NCBI GenBank assembly: GCA_910577335.1 | Contig: CAJTMJ010000007.1 | Span: 1-64,000, forward strand | DNA from: an uncultured Duncaniella sp. | GTDB taxonomy: Bacteria; Bacteroidota; Bacteroidia; Bacteroidales; Muribaculaceae | Direction: 5' to 3' | Length of the DNA: 64,000 nt | Shown: positions 8,431-16,979 of the stretch, piece by piece | How positions within the stretch are numbered: the stretch's first letter is position 1 | Layout of the letters: every line of letters starts with the position of its first letter | Notes under the pieces: model-generated | What the model was told of the DNA's origin: nothing | Databases searched by the model: none | Seen by the model: the letters and a program-made list of their open reading frames with translations, nothing else | Made by a program: the position numbers and the translations under genes

Positions 8431-9050
8431 TGGAAGTCGCAATTTATAATATCAAAGGTGAAGACACCGGTCGCAAGGCACAGCTTAGCGACGAAGTTTT
8501 TGCAGTAGATGCAAACGAGCACGCCGTTTATCTCGATGTGAAGCAGTATCTCGCTAACCAGCGTCAAGGTACACACAAATCCAAAGAACGTAGCGAAGTG
8601 TCAGGTTCTACCCGCAAGCTTCACAAGCAGAAGGGTGGCGGCGGCAGCCGTATCGGTGACATCAATTCACCCGTTCTCGTAGGTGGTGGCCGTGTGTTCG
8701 GTCCCCGTCCTCGTGACTATCGCTTCAAGTTGAATAAGAAAGTGAAAGCTCTCGCTCGCAAAAGTGCGTTGACCTATAAGGTGCAGGATTCTCAGCTCAT
8801 CGTGGTTGAGGACTTCAATTTCGAAGCACCGAAAACTAAAGAATTTGTAAATTTTGCTAAAAATCTTAAAGTTGACGGCAAAAAAGTACTTTTAGTTTTA
8901 CCGGGTCAAAATAAAAACGTAACTTTGTCAGCCCGAAATATCCCCGGAGCTGAAACCATCAGCGCTGCGGATATTAATACTTATGTGGTAATGAACTCAA
9001 ACGCTGTAATCCTCACCGAGAGCAGCCTTGAACTCGTTAATAAACTTTAA
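8430..9050 (+). CDS. rplD: 50S ribosomal protein L4 (uL4)
   Basis: L4 lines the exit tunnel and, in enteric bacteria, represses its own S10 operon. The 206-aa protein carries the extended-loop signature STRKLHKQKGGGGSRIG near residues 60-77 and the GGGRVFGPRPRDY segment after it. The start overlaps the rplC stop by one base. No S10-operon-type leader is evident just upstream of rpsJ, so any L4 control would have to differ from E. coli. Confidence 0.96.
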   Translation: MEVAIYNIKGEDTGRKAQLSDEVFAVDANEHAVYLDVKQYLANQRQGTHKSKERSEVSGSTRKLHKQKGGGGSRIGDINSPVLVGGGRVFGPRPRDYRFKLNKKVKALARKSALTYKVQDSQLIVVEDFNFEAPKTKEFVNFAKNLKVDGKKVLLVLPGQNKNVTLSARNIPGAETISAADINTYVVMNSNAVILTESSLELVNKL

Positions 9051-9079
9051 CCTCAATAGAGAAAACAACAGTTAAGACA

Positions 9080-9370
9080 ATGGAAATTTCTATCAAACCC
9101 ATCGTTACAGAAAAAGCGAGCAGGCTTACAGAAAAGCTTAACCGCTACACTTTCAGCGTTTCTCCCGAGGCTAACAAGTATCAGATCAAGGATCTCGTTG
9201 AGAAACTTTATGGTGTGAAAGTCATCCGCGTCAACACTATAAACGTTCGTCCCAAGAACAAGTCCCGCTGGACTAAGAGCGGTCTGCTTCGCGGCAAGAC
9301 TGCCGCTTGGAAGAAGGCTCTTGTTACCATTGCCGACGGACAGACCATTGACTTCTATAGCAATATTTAA
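9080..9370 (+). CDS. rplW: 50S ribosomal protein L23 (uL23)
   Basis: L23 sits at the tunnel exit and docks trigger factor and SRP. The 96-aa sequence has the family opening IKPIVTEKAS and the basic stretch VNTINVRPKNKSRW. Spacing is 29 nt after rplD and 5 nt before rplB. Confidence 0.95.
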   Translation: MEISIKPIVTEKASRLTEKLNRYTFSVSPEANKYQIKDLVEKLYGVKVIRVNTINVRPKNKSRWTKSGLLRGKTAAWKKALVTIADGQTIDFYSNI

Positions 9371-9375
9371 ATAAA

Positions 9376-10203
<828 letters not shown>

Positions 10204-10231
10204 TCTGATTAATTAAGCAACACTTATCTCT

Positions 10232-10501
10232 ATGAGTCGTTCATTAAAAAAAGGCCCGTTTATCAGCGTGAAGCTCGAAAAGAAGGTCGCCGCAATGGAA
10301 GAGAGTGGCAAGAAGTCGGTTATCAAAACTTGGAGCCGTGCTTCTATGATCGCCCCCGAATTCGTTGGCCACACTTTTGCTGTTCACAACGGTAACAAAT
10401 TTATCCCTGTCTATGTTACTGAAAACATGGTCGGCCACAAGCTCGGTGAGTTCGCTCCCACCCGCACATTCCGTGGTCACTCCGGTAACAGGAAGAAATA
10501 A
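10232..10501 (+). CDS. rpsS: 30S ribosomal protein S19 (uS19)
   Basis: S19 binds the 30S head with S13. The 89-aa sequence starts MSRSLKKGPF and contains the GHKLGEFAPTRTFRGH segment near residues 69-84, both diagnostic. It is followed by a 54-nt gap before rplV. Confidence 0.97.
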   Translation: MSRSLKKGPFISVKLEKKVAAMEESGKKSVIKTWSRASMIAPEFVGHTFAVHNGNKFIPVYVTENMVGHKLGEFAPTRTFRGHSGNRKK

Positions 10502-10555
10502 TTAGGGCCCTGATATAAATAATTCATTTGTAAAAAAGAAAAGAATTAAAATAAA

Positions 10556-10969
10556 ATGGGTGTAAGAAAAAGAAATTCAGCCGACCTCAGGAAAGCCGAG
10601 CAGAAGACCATAGCATTCGCTAAGCTTCTCAACATCCCCACATCTCCCCGCAAGATGCGCCTTGTCGCTGACATGGTGCGCGGCGTGGAGGTTAACCGCG
10701 CTCTCGGTATCCTGAAATTCTCAAATAAGGAAGCGGCTGCCCGCGTTGAAAAGCTCCTCCGTTCTGCTATCGCTAACTGGGAAGCAAAGAACGAGCGTAA
10801 AGCTGACGCCGGCGAGCTGTATGTGAGCACTATCCACGTTGACTGCGCTCCTATGCTCAAGCGTCTCCGCACTGCCCCTCAGGGCCGTGGCTACCGCATC
10901 CGCAAACGCGCTAATCACGTCACATTGATTGTTGACACAATTGATAACAAAAACGCTAAAAAGGCTTAA
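10556..10969 (+). CDS. rplV: 50S ribosomal protein L22 (uL22)
   Basis: L22 contributes a beta-hairpin to the exit-tunnel constriction, where changes give macrolide resistance. The 137-aa protein contains SPRKMRLVADMVRG and the hairpin segment APMLKRLRTAPQGRGYRIRK. It lies 3 nt upstream of rpsC. Confidence 0.96.
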   Translation: MGVRKRNSADLRKAEQKTIAFAKLLNIPTSPRKMRLVADMVRGVEVNRALGILKFSNKEAAARVEKLLRSAIANWEAKNERKADAGELYVSTIHVDCAPMLKRLRTAPQGRGYRIRKRANHVTLIVDTIDNKNAKKA

Positions 10970-10972
10970 CAA

Positions 10973-11707
10973 ATGGGACAGAAAGTAAATCCAATCAGCA
11001 ATCGCTTGGGAGTTATCCGTGGATGGGACTCTAACTGGTATGGCGGTAAGAAATACGGCGATACTCTGCTCGAGGACTCCAAACTCCGCAAGTATCTCAA
11101 TGTCCGCCTTGCAAAGTCAAGCGTTTCGCGCATCGTAATCGAGCGCACCATGAAGCTCATCACCATCACAGTCTGCACCTCTCGCCCCGGTCTTATCATC
11201 GGTAAGGGCGGTTCCGAGGTTGACAAACTCAAGGAAGAGCTTAAGAAAATCACCGACAAGGATGTTCAGATCAACATCTACGAGGTAAAACGCCCCGAAC
11301 TCGACGCTCAGATCGTGGCATCAACCATCGCACGTCAGATCGAAGGTAAGATCGCTTACCGCCGCGCTGTCAAGATGGCTGTGGCTTCCACAATGCGCGC
11401 CGGTGCCGAAGGCATCAAGGTTCAGGTTTCAGGTCGTCTCAACGGCGCTGAAATGGCTCGCTCGGAAATGTTCAAGGAAGGCCGCACACCGCTGCACACC
11501 CTCCGCGCTGACATCGACTATGCCCTCGTCGAAGCTCACACCAAGGTTGGTGTTATCGGCGTGAAGGTATGGATCTGCCGTGGTGAAGTATATGGCAAGC
11601 GTGACCTCGCTCCCCAGTACACTTCCAACCAGAAGGAAAACCGTGGAGCCGGCAATAACGGTGCACCCCGTCGCGGCGGTTTCCGCAAACCAAAAAACAA
11701 CCGTTAA
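10973..11707 (+). CDS. rpsC: 30S ribosomal protein S3 (uS3)
   Basis: S3 guards the mRNA entry tunnel. At 244 aa it has the N-terminal MGQKVNPISNRLG, a KH-domain GXXG loop (IIGKGGSEV near residues 75-83) and the S3 C-terminal domain with SGRLNGAEMAR. The tail is rich in Gly, Asn and Arg, a common lineage-specific extension. Confidence 0.97.
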   Translation: MGQKVNPISNRLGVIRGWDSNWYGGKKYGDTLLEDSKLRKYLNVRLAKSSVSRIVIERTMKLITITVCTSRPGLIIGKGGSEVDKLKEELKKITDKDVQINIYEVKRPELDAQIVASTIARQIEGKIAYRRAVKMAVASTMRAGAEGIKVQVSGRLNGAEMARSEMFKEGRTPLHTLRADIDYALVEAHTKVGVIGVKVWICRGEVYGKRDLAPQYTSNQKENRGAGNNGAPRRGGFRKPKNNR

Positions 11708-11728
11708 ACCCACAATTGATTCAACACA

Positions 11729-12160
11729 ATGTTACAACCCAAGAAAACCAAATTCCGCCGCGCGCAAAAAGGCCGCATGAAAGGCCAGGCGCAGCGTGGC
11801 AACCAGTTGGCCTTCGGTTCGTTCGGCATAAAGACCTTAGAGTCTAAGTGGATCACCGGTCGCCAGATTGAAGCCGCCCGTATCGCTGTGACACGTTACA
11901 TGCAGCGTCAGGGTCAGATCTGGATCCGCATCTTCCCAGATAAACCCATCACCAAGAAACCTGCTGAAGTCCGCATGGGTAAAGGTAAGGGTGCTCCCGA
12001 AGGATTCGTAGCTCCCGTGACCCCAGGCCGCGTTATAATAGAGGTAGAAGGCGTATCTTACGACATCGCTAAGGAAGCTCTCCGCCTCGCCGCACAGAAA
12101 CTCCCCGTGACTACCAAATTCATTGTTCGTCGCGACTATGACCCAACCCAAAATGTGTAA
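11729..12160 (+). CDS. rplP: 50S ribosomal protein L16 (uL16)
   Basis: L16 binds near the A-site tRNA elbow and is a late assembly factor. The 143-aa sequence starts MLQPKKTKFRRAQKGR and holds the conserved RMGKGKGAPEGFVAPV segment near residues 82-97. It is full length for the family. Confidence 0.97.
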   Translation: MLQPKKTKFRRAQKGRMKGQAQRGNQLAFGSFGIKTLESKWITGRQIEAARIAVTRYMQRQGQIWIRIFPDKPITKKPAEVRMGKGKGAPEGFVAPVTPGRVIIEVEGVSYDIAKEALRLAAQKLPVTTKFIVRRDYDPTQNV

Positions 12161-12166
12161 GCAATC

Positions 12167-12364
12167 ATGAAGAAAGAAAAATTCACTGAAGTCAGCACTC
12201 AAGACCTCCGCGACCGCTTGGATGAAATGGAGAAGGACTATGTCCAGCTCAAGATCAACCACGCTATCTCGCCCCTTGACAGCCCCGCTAAGATTACACA
12301 TGCGCGTAAGGCTATCGCTCGCGTAAAGACTGAGTTGCGTCAGCGCGAACTTAACAACAAATAA
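12167..12364 (+). CDS. rpmC: 50S ribosomal protein L29 (uL29)
   Basis: A 65-aa helical-hairpin protein near the tunnel exit. The closing segment KITHARKAIARVKTELRQRE is typical of L29. Tight spacing (6 nt before, 14 nt after) and position between L16 and S17 support the call. Confidence 0.94.
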   Translation: MKKEKFTEVSTQDLRDRLDEMEKDYVQLKINHAISPLDSPAKITHARKAIARVKTELRQRELNNK

Positions 12365-12378
12365 ACTCCCCACATCAA

Positions 12379-12636
12379 ATGGAAAAGAGAAATTTAAGAA
12401 AAGAACGCATCGGGGTTGTTTCAAGCAACAAGGGTGACAAGACCATCACTGTAATGGTGAAATGGAAAGAGAAGCACCCCATTTATGGCAAATTTGTCAA
12501 TAAAACAAAGAAATACCATGCCCACGACGAAAAGAACGAATGTTCTATAGGCGATACCGTCCGCTTGATGGAAACTCGCCCCTTGAGCAAGACTAAACGC
12601 TGGCGCTTGGTAGAAATCATCGAAAAAGTGAAGTAA
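12379..12636 (+). CDS. rpsQ: 30S ribosomal protein S17 (uS17)
   Basis: S17 is a primary 16S rRNA binder with an OB fold. At 85 aa it shows the GVVSSNKGDKTITVMV opening and the GDTVRLMETRPLSKTKRWR segment. The rplN start codon follows after one base. Confidence 0.96.
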   Translation: MEKRNLRKERIGVVSSNKGDKTITVMVKWKEKHPIYGKFVNKTKKYHAHDEKNECSIGDTVRLMETRPLSKTKRWRLVEIIEKVK

Positions 12637-12637
12637 T

Positions 12638-13006
12638 ATGATACAGACTGAAAGCCGTTTAACCGTAGCCGACAACAGCGGTGCTAAAGAAGCACTCTGC
12701 ATCCATGTACTGGGTGGAACAGGCCGTCGTTATGCATCTGTGGGCGACATTATTGTAGTATCTGTCAAGAGTGTCATCCCTTCATCAGACGTTAAGAAAG
12801 GTACAGTGTCAAAGGCTGTAGTTGTGCGCACCAAGAAGGAGATCCGCCGTCCCGACGGTTCTTACATCCGCTTCGACGACAATGCGTGCGTGCTCCTCAA
12901 CAACGCAGGTGAACTTCGCGGAACCCGTATCTTCGGCCCCGTTGCCCGTGAGCTCCGTGCTGCTAACCAGATGAAGATCGTTTCACTTGCACCCGAGGTC
13001 CTCTAA
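12638..13006 (+). CDS. rplN: 50S ribosomal protein L14 (uL14)
   Basis: L14 forms intersubunit bridges and is the docking site of the silencing factor RsfS. The 122-aa sequence begins MIQTESRLTVADNSGAKE and has VVVRTKKEIRRPDGSYIRFD near residues 65-84, both strongly conserved. The C-terminal GTRIFGPVARELR is intact. Confidence 0.98.
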   Translation: MIQTESRLTVADNSGAKEALCIHVLGGTGRRYASVGDIIVVSVKSVIPSSDVKKGTVSKAVVVRTKKEIRRPDGSYIRFDDNACVLLNNAGELRGTRIFGPVARELRAANQMKIVSLAPEVL

Positions 13007-13036
13007 TCGTTCGTAACCGTCAAAAACATTAAAGTA

Positions 13037-13357
13037 ATGAGCAAATTACATATCAAAAAAGGCGACATCGTTTATGTTCTTGCCGGCGAAGACCGTGGCA
13101 AGGAGGGTCGTGTGCTCAAAGTGCTCAGAGAAAAGCAGCGCGCCATCGTTGAAGGTATCAACATGGTGACTAAAGCTACTAAGCCCAACGCACAGCATCC
13201 CCAGGGCGGACTCATCAAGATGGAAGCCCCTATTCACATCTCCAACATCGCTCTCATCGACCCCAAATCGGGCAAACCTACCCGCATCAGCTGTCGCAGA
13301 GACGAGAAAGGTAACGTTATCCGAATCGCTAAAAAATCAGGAGAGGAAATTAAGTAA
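13037..13357 (+). CDS. rplX: 50S ribosomal protein L24 (uL24)
   Basis: L24 initiates 50S assembly. The 106-aa protein has a KOW motif near residues 8-30 (GDIVYVLAGEDRGKEGRVLK) and the HPQGGLIKMEAPIHISN segment. Its stop codon overlaps the rplE ATG by one base, so the two are probably coupled. Confidence 0.96.
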   Translation: MSKLHIKKGDIVYVLAGEDRGKEGRVLKVLREKQRAIVEGINMVTKATKPNAQHPQGGLIKMEAPIHISNIALIDPKSGKPTRISCRRDEKGNVIRIAKKSGEEIK

Positions 13358-13908
13358 TGAGCACCCAAACAGTTAAAAAAGACTATCAGGAACGCATCGT
13401 TCCCGCCCTGACCGAGAAATTCAACTACACCACACCCATGCAGGTGCCCAAGTTGAAGAAGATTGTCATCAACCAAGGTCTTGGTGCCGCTACTCAGGAC
13501 AAGAAACTCATCGAGACTGCCATTAACGAAATCACTGCCATCACCGGTCAGAAAGCTGTGGCAACCTTGTCCCGTAAAGACATCTCTAACTTCAAGCTCC
13601 GTAAGAAAATGCCTATCGGTGTCATGGTGACACTCCGTCGCGATAAAATGTATGAGTTCCTCGAAAGACTCGTGCGCGTGGCTCTTCCACGTATCCGTGA
13701 CTTCAAAGGTATCGAAAGCAAGCTTGATGGCCGCGGCAACTATACCCTCGGTATCTCAGAGCAGATTATCTTCCCGGAAATCAATATCGACACCATCAAC
13801 AAACTCATGGGTATGAACATCACCTTCGTTACCTCAGCTAACACTGACGAAGAAGGTTACGCCCTGTTGAAGGAATTTGGTCTCCCTTTCAAAAACGCTA
13901 AAAACTAA
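13357..13908 (+). CDS. rplE: 50S ribosomal protein L5 (uL5)
   Basis: L5 carries 5S rRNA to the central protuberance and contacts S13. At 183 aa it shows the KIVINQGLGAA segment, GQKAVATLSRKDISNFKLR and the G-rich loop RGNYTLGISEQIIFPEI. It begins with ATG overlapping the rplX stop. Confidence 0.97.
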   Translation: MSTQTVKKDYQERIVPALTEKFNYTTPMQVPKLKKIVINQGLGAATQDKKLIETAINEITAITGQKAVATLSRKDISNFKLRKKMPIGVMVTLRRDKMYEFLERLVRVALPRIRDFKGIESKLDGRGNYTLGISEQIIFPEINIDTINKLMGMNITFVTSANTDEEGYALLKEFGLPFKNAKN

Positions 13909-13916
13909 GCATCGTT

Positions 13917-14186
13917 ATGGCAAAAGAATCAATGAAGGCACGCGAAGTCAAGAGAGCTAAACTCGTGGCTAAATACGCCAAGAAGAAAGCCGAGCTTAAA
14001 GCTGCAGGCGAATACGAAGCTCTTCAGCTGCTGCCTAAGAATGCCTCAAGCGTACGCCTCCACAACCGTTGCTCTATCACCGGTCGTCCCAAAGGCTACA
14101 TGCGTCAGTTTGGCATTTCTCGTATACAGTTCCGTGAGATGGCTTCTGCCGGTCTCATCCCCGGAGTGAAGAAAGCCTCTTGGTAA
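13917..14186 (+). CDS. rpsN: 30S ribosomal protein S14, zinc-independent form (uS14)
   Basis: S14 is a 30S-head protein. This is the long 89-aa C-minus form. It has a single cysteine (in HNRCSITGRPKGYMRQFG) instead of the CxxC pairs of the short zinc-binding form, so it should not need zinc. It is followed by an unusually long 254-nt spacer before rpsH. Confidence 0.96.
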   Translation: MAKESMKAREVKRAKLVAKYAKKKAELKAAGEYEALQLLPKNASSVRLHNRCSITGRPKGYMRQFGISRIQFREMASAGLIPGVKKASW

Positions 14187-14440
14187 TTTTCGGAATTCCG
14201 CTGTAACGGTTACCCCTGATATCCCCGTAGAGTCGGCGGCTCGAGAGTCGTTACCTCTAAGCGGAACGGACTTCCTTCATAGAAGTTACTCATCCCTCTG
14301 GAAGCCCCCGCAGCCGTTCGACACCGATGGGATAATCCCTCAGGACAACCATCCTCCCTCTCTTTCCTCCCCACTAAGAAAAACAGTGAGTATTAAATAT
14401 TGTTGGGATTTACCCCAATCAATTTAAACAATTTTTTAAA
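14187..14440 (+). promoter_or_regulatory. Structured rpsN-rpsH spacer, candidate regulatory RNA element
   Basis: No ORF is evident. TTCCGCT (14196-14202) followed directly by GTAACG (14203-14208) is complementary to CGTTAC (14249-14254) and AGCGGAA (14260-14266). This gives a 13-bp helix with a 5-nt bulge (CTCTA) on the 3' side. Further short hairpins include ACTTC/GAAGT and GATGG (14326-14330) with CCATC (14349-14353). No TAnnTTTG box is seen. In E. coli S8 controls the spc operon by binding mRNA that mimics its 16S site, so an S8 target is a plausible role here. Confidence 0.55.
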
Positions 14441-14839
14441 ATGACTGATCCTATAGCAGATTATCTGACAAGATTGAGAAATGCGATCAAGGCTAACCAC
14501 CGCGTGGTTGAGATCCCTGCCTCAAACTTGAAAAAAGAGATTACTAAAATTCTCTTTGAGCAAGGCTACATCCTCAATTACAAGTTCGAAGAGGGTGAAA
14601 CCCCAGCGGGCGTCATAAAGATCGCCCTCAAGTATGACCCGGTTGACAAGGTGAACGCCATCAAGAGCCTTCAGCGCGTTTCACGTCCCGGTCTCCGCCG
14701 TTATACCGGCTACAAAGATATGCCTCGTGTGTTGAACGGACTCGGCATCGCCATCCTCTCAACATCCAAGGGTGTGATGACTAATAAGAAAGCTCGTGAC
14801 CTCAAGATTGGTGGCGAGGTTTTGTGTTACGTTTACTAA
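14441..14839 (+). CDS. rpsH: 30S ribosomal protein S8 (uS8)
   Basis: S8 binds helix 21 of 16S rRNA and is the spc-operon repressor in enterics. The 132-aa protein opens MTDPIADYLTRLRNA and has the RVSRPGLRRYTGYKDMP segment and the C-terminal GIAILSTSKGVMTNKKAR. It is preceded by a 254-nt hairpin-rich spacer that may be its own target. Confidence 0.97.
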   Translation: MTDPIADYLTRLRNAIKANHRVVEIPASNLKKEITKILFEQGYILNYKFEEGETPAGVIKIALKYDPVDKVNAIKSLQRVSRPGLRRYTGYKDMPRVLNGLGIAILSTSKGVMTNKKARDLKIGGEVLCYVY

Positions 14840-14844
14840 TCAAT

Positions 14845-14852
14845 AAGGAGGT
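14845..14852 (+). promoter_or_regulatory. Strong Shine-Dalgarno sequence before rplF
   Basis: AAGGAGGT lies 8 nt upstream of the rplF ATG. It is the only full-strength Shine-Dalgarno sequence I noticed ahead of a gene in this window. Bacteroidetes genes usually lack one because the 16S tail is sequestered in their ribosomes. Confidence 0.7.
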
Positions 14853-14860
14853 ACAGAATT

Positions 14861-15418
14861 ATGTCAAGAATAGGTAAAGCTCCCATTGAGATTCCTGCAG
14901 GTGTTACCGTCACCATTGATAAGGACAACGTAGTAACCGTAAAAGGTCCCAAAGGCACTCTCACCCAGAAAGTGAACCCCGAACTCGAAGTGAAGGTTGA
15001 GAACAACCACGTGGTTGTTACCCGTCCCAGCGACGACCGCGAACACCGTGCGCAGCATGGTCTTTTCCGCGCTCTCATTCACAACATGGTTGTCGGCGTT
15101 TCAACTGGCTATCGCAAAGAAATGGAATTAGTTGGTGTGGGTTACCGCGCTACATCCACCGGACAGGTGCTCGAACTTTCGCTCGGTTACTCTCACGCTA
15201 TATATATCAAGCTTCCCCCCGAAGTTAAGGTTGAAGCTAAGACCGAGCGTAACAAAAACCCGCTCATCATCCTCGAAAGCGATGACAAGCAGCTCCTCGG
15301 TCAAGTGTGTGCAAAAATCCGTTCACTCCGCAAGCCCGAACCCTACAAGGGCAAAGGTATCAAGTTTGTGGGCGAAATTATCCGTCGTAAGTCGGGTAAG
15401 TCGGCAAGTGCTAAATAA
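14861..15418 (+). CDS. rplF: 50S ribosomal protein L6 (uL6)
   Basis: L6 lies next to the factor-binding centre. At 185 aa it is full length, opening MSRIGKAPIEIPAGV. The C-terminal KPEPYKGKGIKFVGEIIRRK segment is diagnostic. The exceptional feature is the AAGGAGGT Shine-Dalgarno sequence 8 nt before the ATG. Confidence 0.97.
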   Translation: MSRIGKAPIEIPAGVTVTIDKDNVVTVKGPKGTLTQKVNPELEVKVENNHVVVTRPSDDREHRAQHGLFRALIHNMVVGVSTGYRKEMELVGVGYRATSTGQVLELSLGYSHAIYIKLPPEVKVEAKTERNKNPLIILESDDKQLLGQVCAKIRSLRKPEPYKGKGIKFVGEIIRRKSGKSASAK

Positions 15419-15436
15419 TTAAATTGATTGAAAACA

Positions 15437-15778
15437 ATGGTTTCTAAGATACAACGTAGAAATAAAATCAAGACCCGCATCCGCGGTAAGATTTCCGGCA
15501 CTGCCGCTCGTCCCCGCATGTCGGTTTTCCGCAGCAACAAGCAGATTTATGTCCAGCTCATCGACGACCTCGCAGGCACTACAGTTTGCGCAACTTCATC
15601 TAAGGGCATCGAAGAGGGGACTAAGTGTGAAATAGCAGCTAAGGTTGGCGAAGCTATCGCTCAGAAAGCTCTCGCAGCCGGTATCACCGAAGTGGTTTTC
15701 GACCGTAACGGTTACCTCTTCCACGGCAGAGTTAAATCATTGGCTGACGCCGCTCGCAAAGGCGGTCTTAAATTCTAA
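15437..15778 (+). CDS. rplR: 50S ribosomal protein L18 (uL18)
   Basis: L18 binds 5S rRNA together with L5. The 113-aa form starting at the ATG at 15437 (MVSKIQRRNKIK) is chosen over a TTG three codons upstream. RPRMSVFRSNKQIYVQLIDD and the C-terminal FDRNGYLFHGRVKSLADAAR are conserved. It lies 6 nt before rpsE. Confidence 0.95.
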   Translation: MVSKIQRRNKIKTRIRGKISGTAARPRMSVFRSNKQIYVQLIDDLAGTTVCATSSKGIEEGTKCEIAAKVGEAIAQKALAAGITEVVFDRNGYLFHGRVKSLADAARKGGLKF

Positions 15779-15784
15779 AGAATC

Positions 15785-16303
15785 ATGGCAAATAAGAATA
15801 ACAAAGTAAAGTCCACCAACGATCTCGAACTTAAGGACAAACTGGTTGCCATCAACCGTGTCACCAAGGTTACCAAAGGTGGTCGCACCTTTACCTTCGC
15901 CGCTATCGTTGTCGTAGGTAACGAGAATGGTATCGTAGGCTGGGGTCTTGGTAAAGCTAATGAAGTTCAGGCTGCCATCGCTAAAGGTGTTGAAGCCGCT
16001 AAGAAAAACCTTATCAAGGTTCCCGTTAACCGCGGAACCATCCCTCACGAACAGATCGCTAAGTTCGGCGGTTCTCGCGTGATCCTCAAGCCCGCAAGCC
16101 ACGGTACCGGTGTTAAGGCTGGTGGTGCGATGCGTGCAGTGCTTGAAAGCGTGGGCGTAACCGACGTGCTCGCTAAGTCAAAGGGTTCTTCTAACCCCCA
16201 CAACCTCGTGAAGGCTACCATCGCAGCTCTTGGCGAAATGCGCTCTCCCGCGCAGGTTGCTCAGAACCGCGGCATTTCTATCGAAAAAGTGTTTAACGGC
16301 TAA
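15785..16303 (+). CDS. rpsE: 30S ribosomal protein S5 (uS5)
   Basis: S5 helps decoding accuracy and mRNA unwinding at the entry pore. The 172-aa protein has the double-stranded-RNA-binding-like N-terminal domain (VTKVTKGGRTFTFAAIVVVG) and the C-terminal GTGVKAGGAMRAVLESVGV segment. It ends 13 nt before rpmD. Confidence 0.97.
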   Translation: MANKNNKVKSTNDLELKDKLVAINRVTKVTKGGRTFTFAAIVVVGNENGIVGWGLGKANEVQAAIAKGVEAAKKNLIKVPVNRGTIPHEQIAKFGGSRVILKPASHGTGVKAGGAMRAVLESVGVTDVLAKSKGSSNPHNLVKATIAALGEMRSPAQVAQNRGISIEKVFNG

Positions 16304-16316
16304 TATCTTTTTACCA

Positions 16317-16496
16317 ATGGCTAAGATTAAAATTACCCAGATAAAGAGCCGCATCAATGCTCCCGCAGTGCAGAAGCGCACTCTCGATGCTCTCGGCTTG
16401 AGAAAAATGCATCACACTGTTGTCCTTGAGGACACTCCTTCTGTGATGGGAATGGTTAACGCAGTTCGCCACTTGGTTGAAGTGACCAACGCCTAA
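16317..16496 (+). CDS. rpmD: 50S ribosomal protein L30 (uL30)
   Basis: A 59-aa ferredoxin-fold protein starting MAKIKITQIKSRIN at 16317. The conserved core is LDALGLRKMHHTV. The frame is open further upstream into rpsE, but that extension lies wholly inside the S5 gene and has no L30 similarity, so the internal ATG is used. Confidence 0.94.
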   Translation: MAKIKITQIKSRINAPAVQKRTLDALGLRKMHHTVVLEDTPSVMGMVNAVRHLVEVTNA

Positions 16497-16517
16497 TTTT
16501 AAAACATTAACACAACT

Positions 16518-16964
16518 ATGGATTTAAGCAATTTAAAACCCGCTGTCGGCTCAGTACATAAGAAAACTCGTATTGGTCGTGGTCCCGGTTCCGGCAAAGG
16601 TGGTACTTCTACCCGTGGTCACAAGGGTGCCAAGTCTCGTTCAGGCTACAGCCGCAAGATAGGTTTCGAAGGTGGTCAGATGCCTCTCCAGCGTCGTCTT
16701 CCTAAGTTCGGCTTCAAACCTTTGAAGCGTACTGTTTACAAGGCTATCAACCTTGCTGATCTCGAAGCTCTCGCTACAGCTTCTGGAATTGAGAAGATCG
16801 GTGTTGCCGAACTCATTTCTTCAGGTCTCGTTAACGGCAAGCAGCCTGTGAAGATCCTCGCTAACGGTTCAATCACCAAAAAGCTCGAAGTTGAAGCTAA
16901 TGCTTTCTCTGCAGCAGCTGAAAAGGCTATCGTTGAAGCGGGCGGTACCGTAACTAAACTTTAA
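16518..16964 (+). CDS. rplO: 50S ribosomal protein L15 (uL15)
   Basis: L15 is a late assembly protein with a long basic extension. At 148 aa the N-terminal third is Gly/Arg/Lys-rich (RIGRGPGSGKGGTSTRGHKG), and FEGGQMPLQRRLPKFGF follows near residues 50-66. It is followed by secY after 15 nt, the universal order. Confidence 0.96.
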   Translation: MDLSNLKPAVGSVHKKTRIGRGPGSGKGGTSTRGHKGAKSRSGYSRKIGFEGGQMPLQRRLPKFGFKPLKRTVYKAINLADLEALATASGIEKIGVAELISSGLVNGKQPVKILANGSITKKLEVEANAFSAAAEKAIVEAGGTVTKL

Positions 16965-16979
16965 TATTCCCTCCTCGAA

